In this document: positions 34,926-46,115 of the stretch, in pieces | Numbering within the stretch: the first letter of the stretch is position 1 | Layout: every line of letters begins with the position of its first letter | NCBI GenBank assembly: GCA_949358305.1 | Contig: OX442314.1 | Span: 34,963,608-35,027,607, forward strand | Direction of reading: 5' to 3' | Length of the DNA stretch: 64,000 nucleotides | DNA from: Strigamia acuminata | Taxonomy: Eukaryota; Arthropoda; Chilopoda; Geophilomorpha; Linotaeniidae | The notes under the pieces: generated by a model | The model's database searches: none | What the model saw: only the letters and a program-made list of their open reading frames with translations | What the model was told of the DNA's origin: nothing | Made by a program: the position numbers and the translations under genes

Positions 34926-37900
34926 CCCGATTCCTCATTTGTGACCTTTGCAAAAGCTTACGCTGCAAGTGTAACTCAAGGCAAAATTGATGAAGAGAAT
35001 TTCATCCAGAAGTTAGTCGAAGAAGCTAACTTAAATTTGGAGCAATCCAAATTATTAGAAAAGATGTTATCCAAACATAAAAGGATTATTTCTAAAGATC
35101 CAGGTAAAACACACCTGGTTAAGCACAAAATTGAGCTTGACACGGAGAAACCCATCCGTGTCCCCTTTAAGAGCATAAACCCTCAAAAAAGGGAAATAAT
35201 CAGACAACTTTGTCAAGACATGATTGACAAAGGCGTAGTCGTCAAAGCTGAAGGCGATTACGGAATGCGGCCAGTCCTAGTCATGCGACCAGGAAACGAC
35301 CCACGCTTGTGCATTGATTTTCGCCCCATCAATACACATACTAAGTACAACCCACCTCAAATGCCAACAATTGAGGAAATTCTGCGAGAAATCGGAGAAT
35401 TCGAGTGGGTCAGTACTATAGATCTGACCAAGGGATATTGGCAGATAGAATTGCGACCTGAAGACAGAGAAAAAACTGCCTTCTGGAGCCCAATGGGAAG
35501 ACTAATGTTTTTAGTCATGCCTTTCGGATTAGTAAACGCACCAACTACCTTCCAAGAATTGATGGAAAAAGTTTTGGGTGACGTTTACAGAAAATTTGCA
35601 TGGGCATATTTGGATGACATAATTGTTGTATCCAAATCGTTCGAAGAACACATTAAACATTTAGATATAGTGTTTAAAAAATTGGCAGAAGCTAATTTAC
35701 ATGCGCATCCTGGCAAGACGCATCTCTGTAGAAAGGAATTAATTTTTCTAGGCTACAAAGTAGGAGTAGAAGGACTTGCAGTAGACCCTAAAAAAGTCGC
35801 TGCAATTACGCAATTTCCGGCTCCTACCAATCTTAAGGAATTACAAAGATTTCTAGGCATGGTGAATTTCTTTCACCGCCTAATCAAGAATTTGGCCACA
35901 GTGGCAGAACCACTAAGGCCTCTCTTGAAGAAAGATGCGGAGTTCGATTGGGAACTGCATCATCAAGCAGCATTTGACGCAATAAAAGACTTGCTTACGA
36001 ATGCTGAAACAATGAAGATGCCTGACTTGTACATGCCATTTATTGTTCATACTGACGCCAGTAAACAAGGGTTGGGTGCAGCCCTTACACAAAAGAAAAA
36101 TGTGGATGGCCAAGAAGTCGAAATGCCATGCGTGTATGCAAGCAGAAGCTTGCAACCCGCTGAAAAGAATTATACTGTGACAGAATTGGAATGTCTCGCA
36201 GTAGTATGGGGATTACGCAAATTTCGCCCATACTTAGAGTACACTACATTCACTGTACAAACGGATCACCAAGCACTTAAGTGGTTGATGTCGTTATCTG
36301 ACCCGTCGGGTAGATTAGCTCGTTGGCAAATGGAGCTAATGGCGTATTCGTTCGAAATACAGTACGTCAAAGGTCCGCTAAATGTAATAGCAGACGCATT
36401 GTCTCGTGCACCTGTCAGCGCACCTGACGAACCAGAAGACGATGGCGATAATGATGATTTATTATCATATTGTCCATCTCCTTGCCGAAGTTGGCAAATG
36501 GGAAAATTGAATGAATTACCCAAGTCGATAATAGTTAATGAAGACGATCAAGCATTAATCAATTTTTGTATTAACATGCATGATCCGTCAGGAACCCCTG
36601 ACGTCGAATTAAGAGCTATGATGGCTAAAAAATTCGAGCTGCCAACAACAAATGTTTTAATTAAAGCATTTGCAGCTAAAATTGCTAGACAATTGGAATG
36701 TGATCCTCCAACGAGAGACGACATTATTGCAGAGCAAAAAGCAGACGAATTTTGCCAATATATTCGCAATTACTTATTAAATAAGCAATATCCAAGTTAC
36801 ATAGTAACTCGTCTTCAAAGAAGAAATTTTGAAAGACACGCGAGTACCTATCTCATTGAAAAAGATATGTTACTCCATTATCATCCTACCTCTACCGATG
36901 AACTAGGAGAGGATGGTAGGGCACTTAAAGTTGTTGTGCCAAGAAAATTGATTTATAAAATCATATGGTTGATGCACGGACATCCACTGTCCGGCCACCC
37001 AGGCATTGCGAGGACAATGTACAGAACTCGAAGAGTTTATACCTGGAAAGGTATGAAACGTGATATTACACGTTTTATTCAGCATTGTCAAGGATGTCAG
37101 GCATGTAAGCCGAGATCAAAGACCGAAATTGAAGGCGCTCAAATTGGACCATTTGGACCATTTGACTGCCTCAGTGTGGATTTGTCTGGTCCCAAACCAA
37201 GAACCAGAAAAAACAATACCCACATTTGCGTCATCGTAGATGTCGCTACACATTGGCCCGAGTTATTTCCAATGTGTAATCCAACGGCAATAAAAGTTGC
37301 CAACACAATTTATCACTTATCAATGACTTTCGGATTTCCGAGACAAATCATAAGTGATAATGGACCACAATTTCGATCACAGGTCTATAAAGAATTTTGC
37401 AAAAAATTCGACATGTCGCGAACACCGACATCGATTTATCATCCACAAAGCAATCCTGTGGAGAGAACCAATCGAGATATTAAATATTTAGTTTCGATTT
37501 ATTTAGATATTCACGACCAATGGGACGAGTATCTACGCGAATTTGCATTCAGTTTAAGAACAACTGTAACAAGAGGCAGAGATTATTCTCCAGCTTTCTT
37601 AAATTTTTTCCGAGAATTAAGAATTCCTTGGGATCCAAGAATTCCGGAAGGAATTTTGGTCATTGATCCAAAAAATCCGCATTTATATGTTCAGAAATTA
37701 GAAACAATAATTGCAGAGACGTATCAGCATATGATGTCTCACGTCTTAGATTTGAGACGCCGTGTCGAAGCTGAAAAATCAGATAAGAAATTCGACAACT
37801 TCAGACAAAATGATTTAGTCTGGCGAGAGTCTCATATTCTCTCAAATGCCGCTAAAGGAATAGCAGCAGGCATTTCACCGAAAAGGAATGGGCCTTATGT

Positions 37901-38363
37901 AATTATCAAAAGGTTACAAGGAGGCGCCTTTCAACTTCGACGGCTGAGCGATAATAAAATTTATCCAGCTGTTCACGGCACTGAATTAATGCCGTACTTT
38001 CCCGTTTTCAACCAAGAAATTTGGCTGGAAGGGGAGGAAGTGGGTCAAAAAACAAAAAATATTGTTAATACCTTGGATGATGTTGAATTATCCAAAATTC
38101 CTGTCGAAAACACGGAATCGAGTGAAAAATCGAAACTCAAAAATAACGAAGTCGATAAAATAAACCAGCGACTTGAAAATGTTTCTCTTGATGAAAATCT
38201 AGAAAAGGAAATGTTTTTAGAAAAAGAGAAAATTTCAAACAATGAAGAAGATAACTCATCTGACATTGGAGACGATGCTGATGACAATCTAAACAAGTTG
38301 GATTGTACTTCGCGAAAGTCAAAGTACAACTTGAGATCTCGCGTTCCGCGAGTCAAGACATAG
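34926..38363 (+). CDS. pol: Pol: reverse transcriptase, RNase H, integrase (about 1145 aa)
   Basis: Open frame directly after the TAA at 34923-34925. RT active site Tyr-Leu-Asp-Asp is at residues 223-226 counted from 34941. RNase H with 'HTDASKQGLG' lies near residue 370. The integrase zinc-binding His-His-Cys-Cys segment is around residues 678-722. The catalytic core has Asp747, Asp806 and Glu841, with the 35-residue spacing of a D,D35E integrase. A GPY/F motif ('NGPYVIIKRLQGGAF') sits near residue 985. An acidic C-terminal tail of about 120 residues has no known domain. All key residues are present, so the enzyme could be active. How Pol is translated past the TAA is unclear: readthrough, or a recent mutation. 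Confidence 0.92.
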   Translation, partial: PDSSFVTFAKAYAASVTQGKIDEENFIQKLVEEANLNLEQSKLLEKMLSKHKRIISKDPGKTHLVKHKIELDTEKPIRVPFKSINPQKREIIRQLCQDMIDKGVVVKAEGDYGMRPVLVMRPGNDPRLCIDFRPINTHTKYNPPQMPTIEEILREIGEFEWVSTIDLTKGYWQIELRPEDREKTAFWSPMGRLMFLVMPFGLVNAPTTFQELMEKVLGDVYRKFAWAYLDDIIVVSKSFEEHIKHLDIVFKKLAEANLHAHPGKTHLCRKELIFLGYKVGVEGLAVDPKKVAAITQFPAPTNLKELQRFLGMVNFFHRLIKNLATVAEPLRPLLKKDAEFDWELHHQAAFDAIKDLLTNAETMKMPDLYMPFIVHTDASKQGLGAALTQKKNVDGQEVEMPCVYASRSLQPAEKNYTVTELECLAVVWGLRKFRPYLEYTTFTVQTDHQALKWLMSLSDPSGRLARWQMELMAYSFEIQYVKGPLNVIADALSRAPVSAPDEPEDDGDNDDLLSYCPSPCRSWQMGKLNELPKSIIVNEDDQALINFCINMHDPSGTPDVELRAMMAKKFELPTTNVLIKAFAAKIARQLECDPPTRDDIIAEQKADEFCQYIRNYLLNKQYPSYIVTRLQRRNFERHASTYLIEKDMLLHYHPTSTDELGEDGRALKVVVPRKLIYKIIWLMHGHPLSGHPGIARTMYRTRRVYTWKGMKRDITRFIQHCQGCQACKPRSKTEIEGAQIGPFGPFDCLSVDLSGPKPRTRKNNTHICVIVDVATHWPELFPMCNPTAIKVANTIYHLSMTFGFPRQIISDNGPQFRSQVYKEFCKKFDMSRTPTSIYHPQSNPVERTNRDIKYLVSIYLDIHDQWDEYLREFAFSLRTTVTRGRDYSPAFLNFFRELRIPWDPRIPEGILVIDPKNPHLYVQKLETIIAETYQHMMSHVLDLRRRVEAEKSDKKFDNFRQNDLVWRESHILSNAAKGIAAGISPKRNGPYVIIKRLQGGAFQLRRLSDNKIYPAVHGTELMPYFPVFNQEIWLEGEEVGQKTKNIVNTLDDVELSKIPVENTESSEKSKLKNNEVDKINQRLENVSLDENLEKEMFLEKEKISNNEEDNSSDIGDDADDNLNKLDCTSRKSKYNLRSRVPRVKT

Positions 38364-38667
38364 CGTTGACTTTCACCTTTTGGGTTTACCCAAAAGATCC
38401 GAGAGAGCAATCTCGTGACGTCATTCGTAGTAAATACTCGAATGACAACGTTCACAATGCGTTATAACTTGTGACGTCATTCGGTGTCACCGAAACAAGT
38501 TCGTTGCTCCAATCAACGAACTTAGCCACTTTTCCGATAAGTTTTGAAGTGGATGCATCGACTCCGATACAGCACGACAGTTTTTATTGACCCAGCAAAC
38601 TGTAAGTTATTTTTCTGATAGAAAAATTCGATAAATATATTTAATATACTTTATTAATTCTTTCTAG
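38364..38667 (+). promoter_or_regulatory. Putative internal promoter and first intron of ORF3
   Basis: Two identical 13-base blocks with the palindromic CRE/ATF site TGACGTCA (38416-38423 and 38472-38479) are followed by a CCAAT box near 38498. A consensus donor GTAAGT then lies at 38602 with a pyrimidine-rich acceptor ending at 38667. This looks like a host-type promoter with a short non-coding exon. Alternatively only the acceptor at 38667 is used, joined to a donor in the 5' leader. Confidence 0.5.
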
Positions 38668-38705
38668 CCGAAAGAATTTCTTTTTCGACGCGAAAAAGAA
38701 AACGA

Positions 38706-41358
38706 ATGGCAGACGACGAAGTCAACCTCCATGCGGACGAAGAAACGCCGATGGAAGGAGCCGGTAACGATGTCCAATTATCGTTACAACAGAGGGTAAA
38801 TTATTAAAATAATTTTCACTTGGTGTTTCAGTCAGAAAAATTGAGTAGTTTCACTTTTCCTGACTTCAAACACAAGCCGCTAAAAAATAAAAATGGCGGC
38901 TATAAAAGTCACGTGCTTCCAGCATGTGCAAAGGGAGTTGCCATGACAACCAACATCCCTTAGTGGCTCACGGCCACAAGCGCTAAGCTTAAAAAAAAAT
39001 ATTTCAAATAAGAAATTATTTGTTTATTTTTAAATAAACTAATTTATTTATTTATTTTTTCGAATATAGATCGAGAGGGATCGAGAGACGCCGTTTGCGC
39101 TCCCCGATCATGTGCCGACCCAGCACCCGCTGATTTTTCGAGCGGCATTGCCCGAAAAAATCAGAAGACTGAAGACGGCGAACAACACGTGGTGGAAGCT
39201 GCGCCACGACTTCAGCAGATCGGCTCTGCAAGGATTCGGAGCAAGAGGTCGATTCATCGAGCGCCTTCACGTGGACGGTGTCGACGAAATCGAGTGGACG
39301 CTCGACGAGAGCCCCCCAGGACCGCTTGCAGCAGAGTTGCTGCACAACCAGTGGCCAGTGACGCCACGAGAGCGTCACGAGCGCAGAAGAGCGCTAAAGA
39401 GTACCGGAATTAATTACGGTGCTCTCACCCAATTGAGGAAGAACCTCAAAACGACACAACGCGAAGTCGTGCGACGGTACCGCAAGTCCGTTCGTGACGG
39501 GAACCCGCAATTTCCCGTCACACAAACCGAGCTCCATCAGTTGGCGCTCGCCGGGTGTTTCAACGATTTTCCGGGATTCTTCCCGTCGAAAGCACTCCGA
39601 GCTGCCGCAGTGCAGCTTCGCGTCGACGAAAATCGACAACTGGCTCAAGAACAGGAGGCAGAGGAGCAAGCGCGCTGCGCTCTCCCTTTTTATCAAGAAG
39701 ATGAAATTCCGGCCCCAGCGGCCATCAATCCTCCGCCGCAAGACGAGGATTTGAGGGTGGGGCAACTCCCTCCGCCGGTTCCAATCCGACCGATGTTCCG
39801 CGAATCGAGCCGCGATCGAGAGGAGCGACAGAGGCGATCGCGCCCATACTCGACTGAAGCACAGCCACTACGCCCGCAGTCGCGACGAGGACGGACACCA
39901 GAGACGTTTGGCTCGTCGTCCTCGCTGAGTTTCGAATCGGACTCCACAATCCAGTCCGCCCGAAGTAGCCGAACCGCCTCCACGTTCAAAGTGGACAACC
40001 CGGCTACTCCATACGCCATAAGACGTGTCGTCGGTGATATCTCTCCCGACTGTAGCGTGCCAGTACCTGGACACGCTAGCCGCTTGCCCGAACATGGATA
40101 TGTTTCCCGCTTGCCGGCTGGAGTTAGCAACCTGCAACTCCGGCCGTTTTTTAGTGAGTCATTCGGCCCACAATGGACCTGCTACGAGCAGCAACCCATT
40201 AGAGCGCAGCAAGAAGTGCTCCAAAAGCTGGACGCATACCAACGCGCCCAGATCGCCGAGTCGCAGAAGGACTGGCAGAGACTAGCTGAAAGGCTAGAAG
40301 TCTCCGACATCAATACCATTGATGATCCCCGCCTGATGGATTTTCAGCGTCAGCTAATTCCGGGGATGACTAGGGTGTTGTACCCTGGTGTTCTTCCTTC
40401 GCCAGGACAGGCGTTGGCGGCCATTACATACTTATGGACCGCTCCGATGGGCCTGTCGGAGAAGAAAGTCGAGCTGTGGTACCACCTCCGGCTCGACCCG
40501 CCTACGATCTTAGCTGAGCTAATTAAGCAAGTCGTAGCAAACGGCGAGACCGAAGAAGAGGCCGCCGTTCGGTTGCGAACCGAGTGGTCCTTTGCGAAGG
40601 CCACGGCGCAAATGGCCGGAAGAACACCGCTTCCAGTTACGAGCGCCACAGCAGCTGCGTCACTAGCTGTTTTCCAGTCGGCCCAAGAAGGCGCTGGATG
40701 TTCGTTTTGGCCGGAGAACGCCGGAAGTTCTCAAACTCCAGCCGGAGTTCAACGGGCAGTCGAACCCCGTAAGCTCACCGGAGTCGGTCGAGCGCAGGGA
40801 CGAGGCGTCACACCCTCGTCAACCTCCGCACCCGCGTTGGTTTTCTTGGGCTCGCCGAGCCATTTCGACGATGCCACGGCGGAAGACTCACGTCCACCGC
40901 CGCCGCCGCCGCCGCCAGCCAAGCCGGAGACGAAGGTCAAGCCGCTGAAGAAGGAATCGGCTTTCAAGACCCTGATGCGCCTGTATCCGCACTTCTATTT
41001 GACGCCGGATACGCGAACACTGCTTAGCAACAACCACAAGTTGTCGAGGCAGGTGTTTATGTGGCTCGAAGACCACATTCGGGTGTTAAGCCCACCATCG
41101 GTGCTCCATGATCGACTCCTGAGAGCACGATTAGCGCCAGAGGATCCGATAGAGTTTGCGGCGCTGGGATTTTTCAACCGAGCGAACTCGGCAAGAATCA
41201 TCCAGGTTTGGCTTCATGTCAACCCTGGAATGGTCTCCGGACCAAACGCAGGTCGCGACCTGTGTACGGTTAACGAGCGGTCAAATCCGAGGGACGACGC
41301 CACGGACATGATGCGCCCGTTGACGCCTGAGCGAACTCAGAACATGGACGAATCATAA
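38706..41358 (+). CDS. ORF3 of the LTR element, spliced (about 792 aa), function unknown
   Basis: Exon with ATG at 38706 to 38795 (30 codons), intron 38796-39069 (GTAAAT...ATATAG), then an open frame from 39070 to the TAA at 41356-41358. The junction is phase 0 and no stop occurs for 762 codons. The N-terminus is acidic. Then come Arg-rich helical segments, a Pro/Ser/Arg-rich region, a Glu/Gln-rich helical part, an eight-proline run and a compact C-terminal region of about 130 residues. It stands where some Gypsy elements carry env. It has no signal peptide, no transmembrane segment and few cysteines, so it is not an envelope-like protein. No family is recognised. GC content is well above that of Gag-Pol, which suggests a different origin. 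Confidence 0.75.
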
Positions 41359-41397
41359 ATTGGTTCGTTCATTTTCTCTCCATGTAAGATTCGTCTT

Positions 41398-41410
41398 AAA
41401 TGGGGGGATG
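41398..41410 (+). promoter_or_regulatory. Polypurine tract
   Basis: A purine-rich AAATGGGGGGATG run directly precedes the 3' LTR, the expected plus-strand DNA primer. It ends in a T and G rather than a pure purine run. Confidence 0.75.
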
Positions 41411-42381
41411 TGTGGTGATCTCAAAATATTCACCAACTTAGAAGATAAAATTAATTGTCTTCTAATTAATTTGACTGTGGCACACGCCAAGTCAGATCAT
41501 GTGACCGAGGGGAGAAATCCTCTCTAGGCACATATCACCCCAGGTTGTCCGGGGTGAAAACGGTTATTAGCCGTTATGGTGCAATATGGTGTAATAACCA
41601 CTAGTTGCACCCATTTGAGCTAAGTGCGCAGGTTTTCTGCGCAATGTTGAAGCGTGCTGGGCTCACGCCTTGGCTCAAATCGGGACTCTTGACAAAAATA
41701 CACAACCCACAACATCACTGCGATATCTGCTCCGACAATACGTATTGACAGTGGACCGTGTAACCGTCAAGTTTCACCAGCTTGCTTTGTAACGAATTAC
41801 AAAGCCAGCTATCCTGCTTGAATTAGCCGAAGCTAATTCCAGCAAACGAGAAGAAGAAGTTTCCCGACGATCGTGAACCATCGCCGTCGCTGCCGCGCGA
41901 ACGACAGCCACCGCCATCGTACGAGAGCCGGACGCCTACAGCCGTCAACCACCGCCGCCGAGCCGTCGCACGAGCCGTAGAAGGAGCCCACGAGAACCAT
42001 CGTCTTCGACCATCGTTCGTGAGTTCAGCAAACGAAGACATTTGCCTTCGCTCAACAACATTGTGTTGTTTAAGCGCCATTACTGACGCTTTGTAGCTTG
42101 CAACAGTCGTTGCAAGCCCTTCCTTTGTTTCACACTCATTATTCCGCGACTTGTCGCCATTGTATTATTTTAACTAGTCATTTTCATCATATTTTATTGT
42201 ATTAAACCGAATAAACATATTTATTGTGATTTTTATACTTAAAACTGTCTTTTTATTTCTTTTCCTTAAACTTAACCCCTAGATAATTTAAGGCCGCCGA
42301 TTGTAAGTCTTTTATAGCATTCACCTGCGGTTTCTGCTTAATTTATTAGAAATTAAGTGGATAAAAACCCGGATCGCAGCA
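41411..42381 (+). repeat. 3' LTR
   Basis: 971 bp, TGTGGTGATC...CGCAGCA. Relative to the 5' LTR it has 73 additional bases at about 42068-42140. No other difference was noticed by eye. Confidence 0.95.
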
Positions 42382-43500
42382 ACTTGTAGAGGAAACATTG
42401 GGCTTTATTTTAAAAAAAAAATAAAATTTTAACTTAAATGGGCCAAAAGTTATGGCCATTTGAATTTGTGCTACTTGGCACAAGTGTGTTGGGCCACCAC
42501 GCTAACTGCCTCAAGTGAGTTGGCCCAGCAGAAAAAGCTTAGCACCACATCCAAAAAATCACACAAAAAACCGGTTTCTTCAGAAAATCATTGTTTATTT
42601 GAACAATACTTTACAATATTTTGTTGGATAACCAAAATTTTGTATGTGAAAAGTCAAAACCTAAATATGATGGGTTAGGAAAACTGAGCAATTGACTTGA
42701 CTTTATGTTTAGAATCATTTTCCTGCTGAAATATCTATGTCAAAGGCAGTTTATCATCTGCAAATTGAAGCATAACAATCCTCCAACACTTTTTTATAAG
42801 TATATTGGTCCATGATATTCTTAATTTAATGTTGTGGACCGATACACATACAGGAAACCATCCCCAAGCCATCCCAATAGTAAAATGGCTTGGGGATGGT
42901 TTCATGTATGTCTATCGGTCCACAACATTAAATTAAGGGTGTCATGGACCAATATACTTATAAAAAAGTGTTGGAGGATTGTTATGCTTCAATTTGCAGA
43001 TGATAAACTGCCTTTGACATAGATATTTCAGCAGGAAAATGATTCTAAACATAAAGTCAAGTCAATTGCTCAGTTTTCCTAACCCATCATATTTAGGTTT
43101 TGACTTTTCACATACAAAATTTTGGTTATCCAACAAAATATTGTAAAGTATTGTTCAAATAAACAATGATTTTCTGAAGAAACCGGTTTTTTGTGTGATT
43201 TTTTGGATGTGGTGCTAAGCTTTTTCTGCTGGGCCAACTCACTTGAGGCAGTTAGTGTGGTGGCCCAACACACTTGTGCCAAGTAGCACAAATTCAAATG
43301 GCCATAACTTTTGGCCCATTTAAGTTAAAATTTTATTTTTTTTTTAAATAAAGCCCAATGTTTGTTCTACAAGTTGCATTTATTTATTTTGATTAAAAAC
43401 TTTTTTTTGAGTTTGAAATTTACGATTTTCTTTTTTGCAACATCAAAAAATACAAGCGGCCCAATACACATGGGTGCGGGTTGTATGTATATATGTAGTA

Positions 43501-43734
43501 CAGTTGTGGATAAAAACTTCCCTTCAGATTAGCTGTTTTAAGTTTATCTACCATCAAAATCCTTTGAGATTCAATAACATCCTCATTTGCCCAGTCTACT
43601 TTTTAATACTGTTGTTAGGGCAAGAAAAGAGACTAGGTAAAGATTGATATCTTTGAATCTTAATGGATTTTTATGCCACCTGGTAGATAAACTTAAAACA
43701 GCTATGCTGAAGGGAAGTTTTTTATCCATGAATG
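43501..43734. mobile_element. Tc1/mariner-type MITE
   Basis: TA duplications at 43499-43500 and 43735-43736 flank a 234-bp element. Its long terminal inverted repeats (about 52 bp) contain GGATAAAAACTTCCCTTCAG and CAGCTGTTTTAAGTTTATC-like segments on both ends in opposite orientation. There is no coding capacity. Confidence 0.85.
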
Positions 43735-43736
43735 TA

Positions 43737-44707
43737 CCTGTTGCTGTCTATTGGATTGGTGAATTTATTTATTACAGCATTAATACTCAATACTTTCTAT
43801 GCTTTTTTAAAGGTTTTTATTTAACTTGACTTGAACGTTTGTGTGTGTGTGGTTCAACTTCCGGTTTGTGTAATTTTGTGTTTTTTTTCCAAAAATCAAT
43901 TCAGCATAAAAAAAAATATTAAAATTTGGGCATCGTCAAGCCCTAGAACAGGTCATTCCACACATTATAATAAAAAAAATAAAAAGAAGACTCTTTTTTA
44001 AGTGCTGTGCTACAAATTAAAATTCTGATTTACAGAAAACTGTAAGCAAACCGGAGCGCCACCTGGTGGAACCCGTGTTTTTTAATGGATGCCAAAATGT
44101 TTGCCCGATACGAATTTTGATGTTTTCGGCACTAAAAAAGGATTTATAAATCCTGAAACCACGCTCATTTGATTTGAAATTGCATTCTGCACAAGCCTGT
44201 ATGTTTCTTTTTTCGATTCGATAAAAAAAAGTACGTAGCTGGCGACCGCATGGTCAATTTAGTAAGAAATTTTAATTTGACCATAAAAACAAACAAGTAA
44301 ACATCTGTAATGCAGGGAAGCATTACATATTAGACGTCTAAAAGTGGACTAAAACCAGTTTATTAATTCAACCGGAGGTCAGAAAATTGCGAAAAGATTC
44401 TAGGATCCTAATACAGGTACGCTGAATTTATTGCCGTTGTCCGTTTGTCTCCACCTACTATAGTTTTTGAGATATGGATGCGGACAGACGGACGGACAGA
44501 CGGACGGACAGAACCGTTTCATGAGACTTTCTAAACATCAGATTTAGAAGTCTAAAAATATGAAAAATGAACGGTTTAAAAAATTAAAAACATATTTCCT
44601 GTGCAGAATTTGTCACTCTTTCAAATGGTGCTAATAACTTTTTGATCTAAGCTAAAAAAAATTTTATTTGCTAAAAAAAATGATTTGTTATTTGGCAAAT
44701 TTTTAGT
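43737..44707. other. Non-coding region with (GGACAGAC)n microsatellite
   Basis: No gene seen. The only structure is a short GGACAGACGGACG-type microsatellite at about 44483-44512 and a few poly(A) tracts. Confidence 0.6.
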
Positions 44708-45571
44708 ATGGATTCAAATTTCGCAGGGATAGGATACAGCATGAAAGCTTTTTTCAAAAACGTAGTTTTTTTGGTTTACTTGTTGAAACTCAAGCTCGCG
44801 TTATCGGCAAAACCCATCCTGGCCTGGTTCGATCCAAAGAGGGAAACGGCGATCTCTTCTGATGCATCCAGTTATGAAGTTGGAGCGGTGCTCACACAAA
44901 AACAAGATGGCGGGGAATTTCGATTAATTGGATACTGTTACACGGTGGAAAATACACCGTAAACCGGTTGTCACCTCTGCGCTTCTGTAAGCATTTATCT
45001 TGAATTAACTTTACAAATTCTCACTAGAATTCGCCTTAAGCGATTATGTAATTGTTTAACCCCATTCATTTAGAATAGCGAAGAAAGCTAAAGTTCTCTC
45101 AGATCAGCCGAAGTTTAAGGTTTTCGATCAGTGTATGATTCGGCATCTTGAATTAGGCATTGCAAAGTGTTATTCATGCTTCTAGATTTAAGATTTAGGT
45201 TTAAGAATTATTATTTGGTGATATTATTTGGTTTAAGTTATTATTTATCTTATGGTTTAATACAGACTTTATATTATATTTTAAGCAAACAATGAGTCCT
45301 CTTTATTCATAAGTTAGTTAATGCAAAAGATTATTAATCTTTACGTGGTCCTTTAGTATCCACTGGGCCACGTAACAATACGCTGCAAAAACATTCACAT
45401 CGGCTCAGAGAAATTGGGCACAAATTGATAAGGAGGGTTATGCGCTTACCTGGGCATGTGGCCGTTTCCAAGATTTTATCACGGGAATTCCAATTCGATT
45501 GGAGACTGATCATAAACCTCGAATCCCAATTTTTATGACAAAACCATTGGATGAGCTAACTCCGAAGACCC
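44708..45571 (+). pseudogene. Ty3/Gypsy RNase H fragment interrupted by a solo LTR
   Basis: The first part (about 44778-44935) carries the RNase H core 'AISSDASSYEVGAVLTQ'. The second (45378-45571) carries 'NWAQIDKEGYALTWACGRF' and 'ETDHKPRIPI', the standard next RNase H segment of Gypsy Pol. Removing 44936-45377 plus one 4-bp duplication restores a continuous frame across the gap. No RT, integrase or LTR of this older element remains. Confidence 0.8.
44936..45377. mobile_element. Solo LTR inserted in the RNase H fragment
   Basis: 442 bp, starts TGTTACACGG and ends CCACGTAACA, flanked by the direct repeat ATAC (44932-44935 and 45378-45381). TG...CA ends, a 4-bp duplication and lack of coding sequence fit a solo LTR left by recombination. 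It is not related to the 30-42 kb element by eye. Confidence 0.8.
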
Positions 45572-46115
45572 AGTGGCGATGTCAAGATTGGGAATGCGAC
45601 AAACGTATTCACGCTAACACCTACTTTGCAAGGACACATCTCAACTACAAGCAAGTGCTGGACCATATTTATTTATCCCAAACAAATATGTTCCAATACC
45701 AAATCATGCAAGAGTGCAGCATTGGCAGTCGCACCACGTCTACAAACTGGTCGTCGTATTTGCGGGAAACCTACGGCGTTGTTCTTTCCTACGTTGGCGA
45801 CATAGTAATCGGTGGCCCGGGTGAACTCGTCGAAATCGATGAATCCCACATACGGACGCGAAAACACAACAGAGGCGAAACACAACAGAGGCCGTGTCCT
45901 GAAATCCGAGGCTGTTTGGGTCTTTGGTGGCATATGCCACAACACCAAACAGTGCTTTTTAGTAGAAGTCAAGAAGAGAGACAAGGCTACACTATTGAAC
46001 TTAATCAATTGCCACATTGCGCCAGGTTCAATTATTCTTTCAGGTGAATGCAACAGAATATACTGTATGCTCTTGCTGGGCAATGTGTTGTCCACTGCTC
46101 CAATAGGAACATGAG
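45572..46115 (+). pseudogene. Merlin (IS1016/ISXO2-like) transposase remnant
   Basis: Contains the N-terminal Cys-containing segment ('WRCQDWECDKRIHANTYF') and the first DDE block 'GGPGELVEIDES' followed by 'AVWVFGGI' and 'NCHIAPGSIILS', as in the ISXO2-like transposase domain of Merlin elements. A 16-bp tandem duplication (45861-45876 repeated at 45877-45892) breaks the frame. The end of the domain, with its later catalytic residue, is missing. The N-terminus merges directly into the Gypsy fragment. Confidence 0.75.

Larger units (their letters stand above)
30084..42381 (+). mobile_element. Full-length Ty3/Gypsy LTR retrotransposon with a third ORF
   Basis: 12.3 kb element with TG...CA long terminal repeats (898 and 971 bp), a 4-bp ACTT target duplication (30080-30083 and 42382-42385), primer-binding site, polypurine tract, Gag, protease, RT-RNase H-integrase (Gypsy order, integrase last) and a third ORF. 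The LTRs look identical except for one 73-bp length difference, so insertion was recent. It sits in the left arm of the palindromic element, on the plus strand. Confidence 0.95.
29974..43480. mobile_element. 1.2-kb palindromic (foldback) element split by an LTR retrotransposon
   Basis: The left arm (29974-30083 plus 42382-42872) is an almost exact inverted copy of the right arm (42885-43480) around a 12-base loop (42873-42884). Arms are about 600 bp and ends are CCCGCACCCATGTG/inverse. Without the LTR insertion the element is about 1209 bp. It has no coding capacity beyond a chance 72-codon frame that appears once on each arm. No target-site duplication is obvious. The uninterrupted right arm shows the pre-insertion sequence of the retrotransposon site. 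Confidence 0.9.

Noticed and set aside
38706-41358. ORF3 as a retroviral envelope gene
   Set aside because: No signal peptide, no hydrophobic membrane segment, few cysteines and no furin-like site in context. Only its position suggests env.
42460-43297. 72-codon protein present on both strands
   Set aside because: It appears twice because the DNA is palindromic; no start context or domain.
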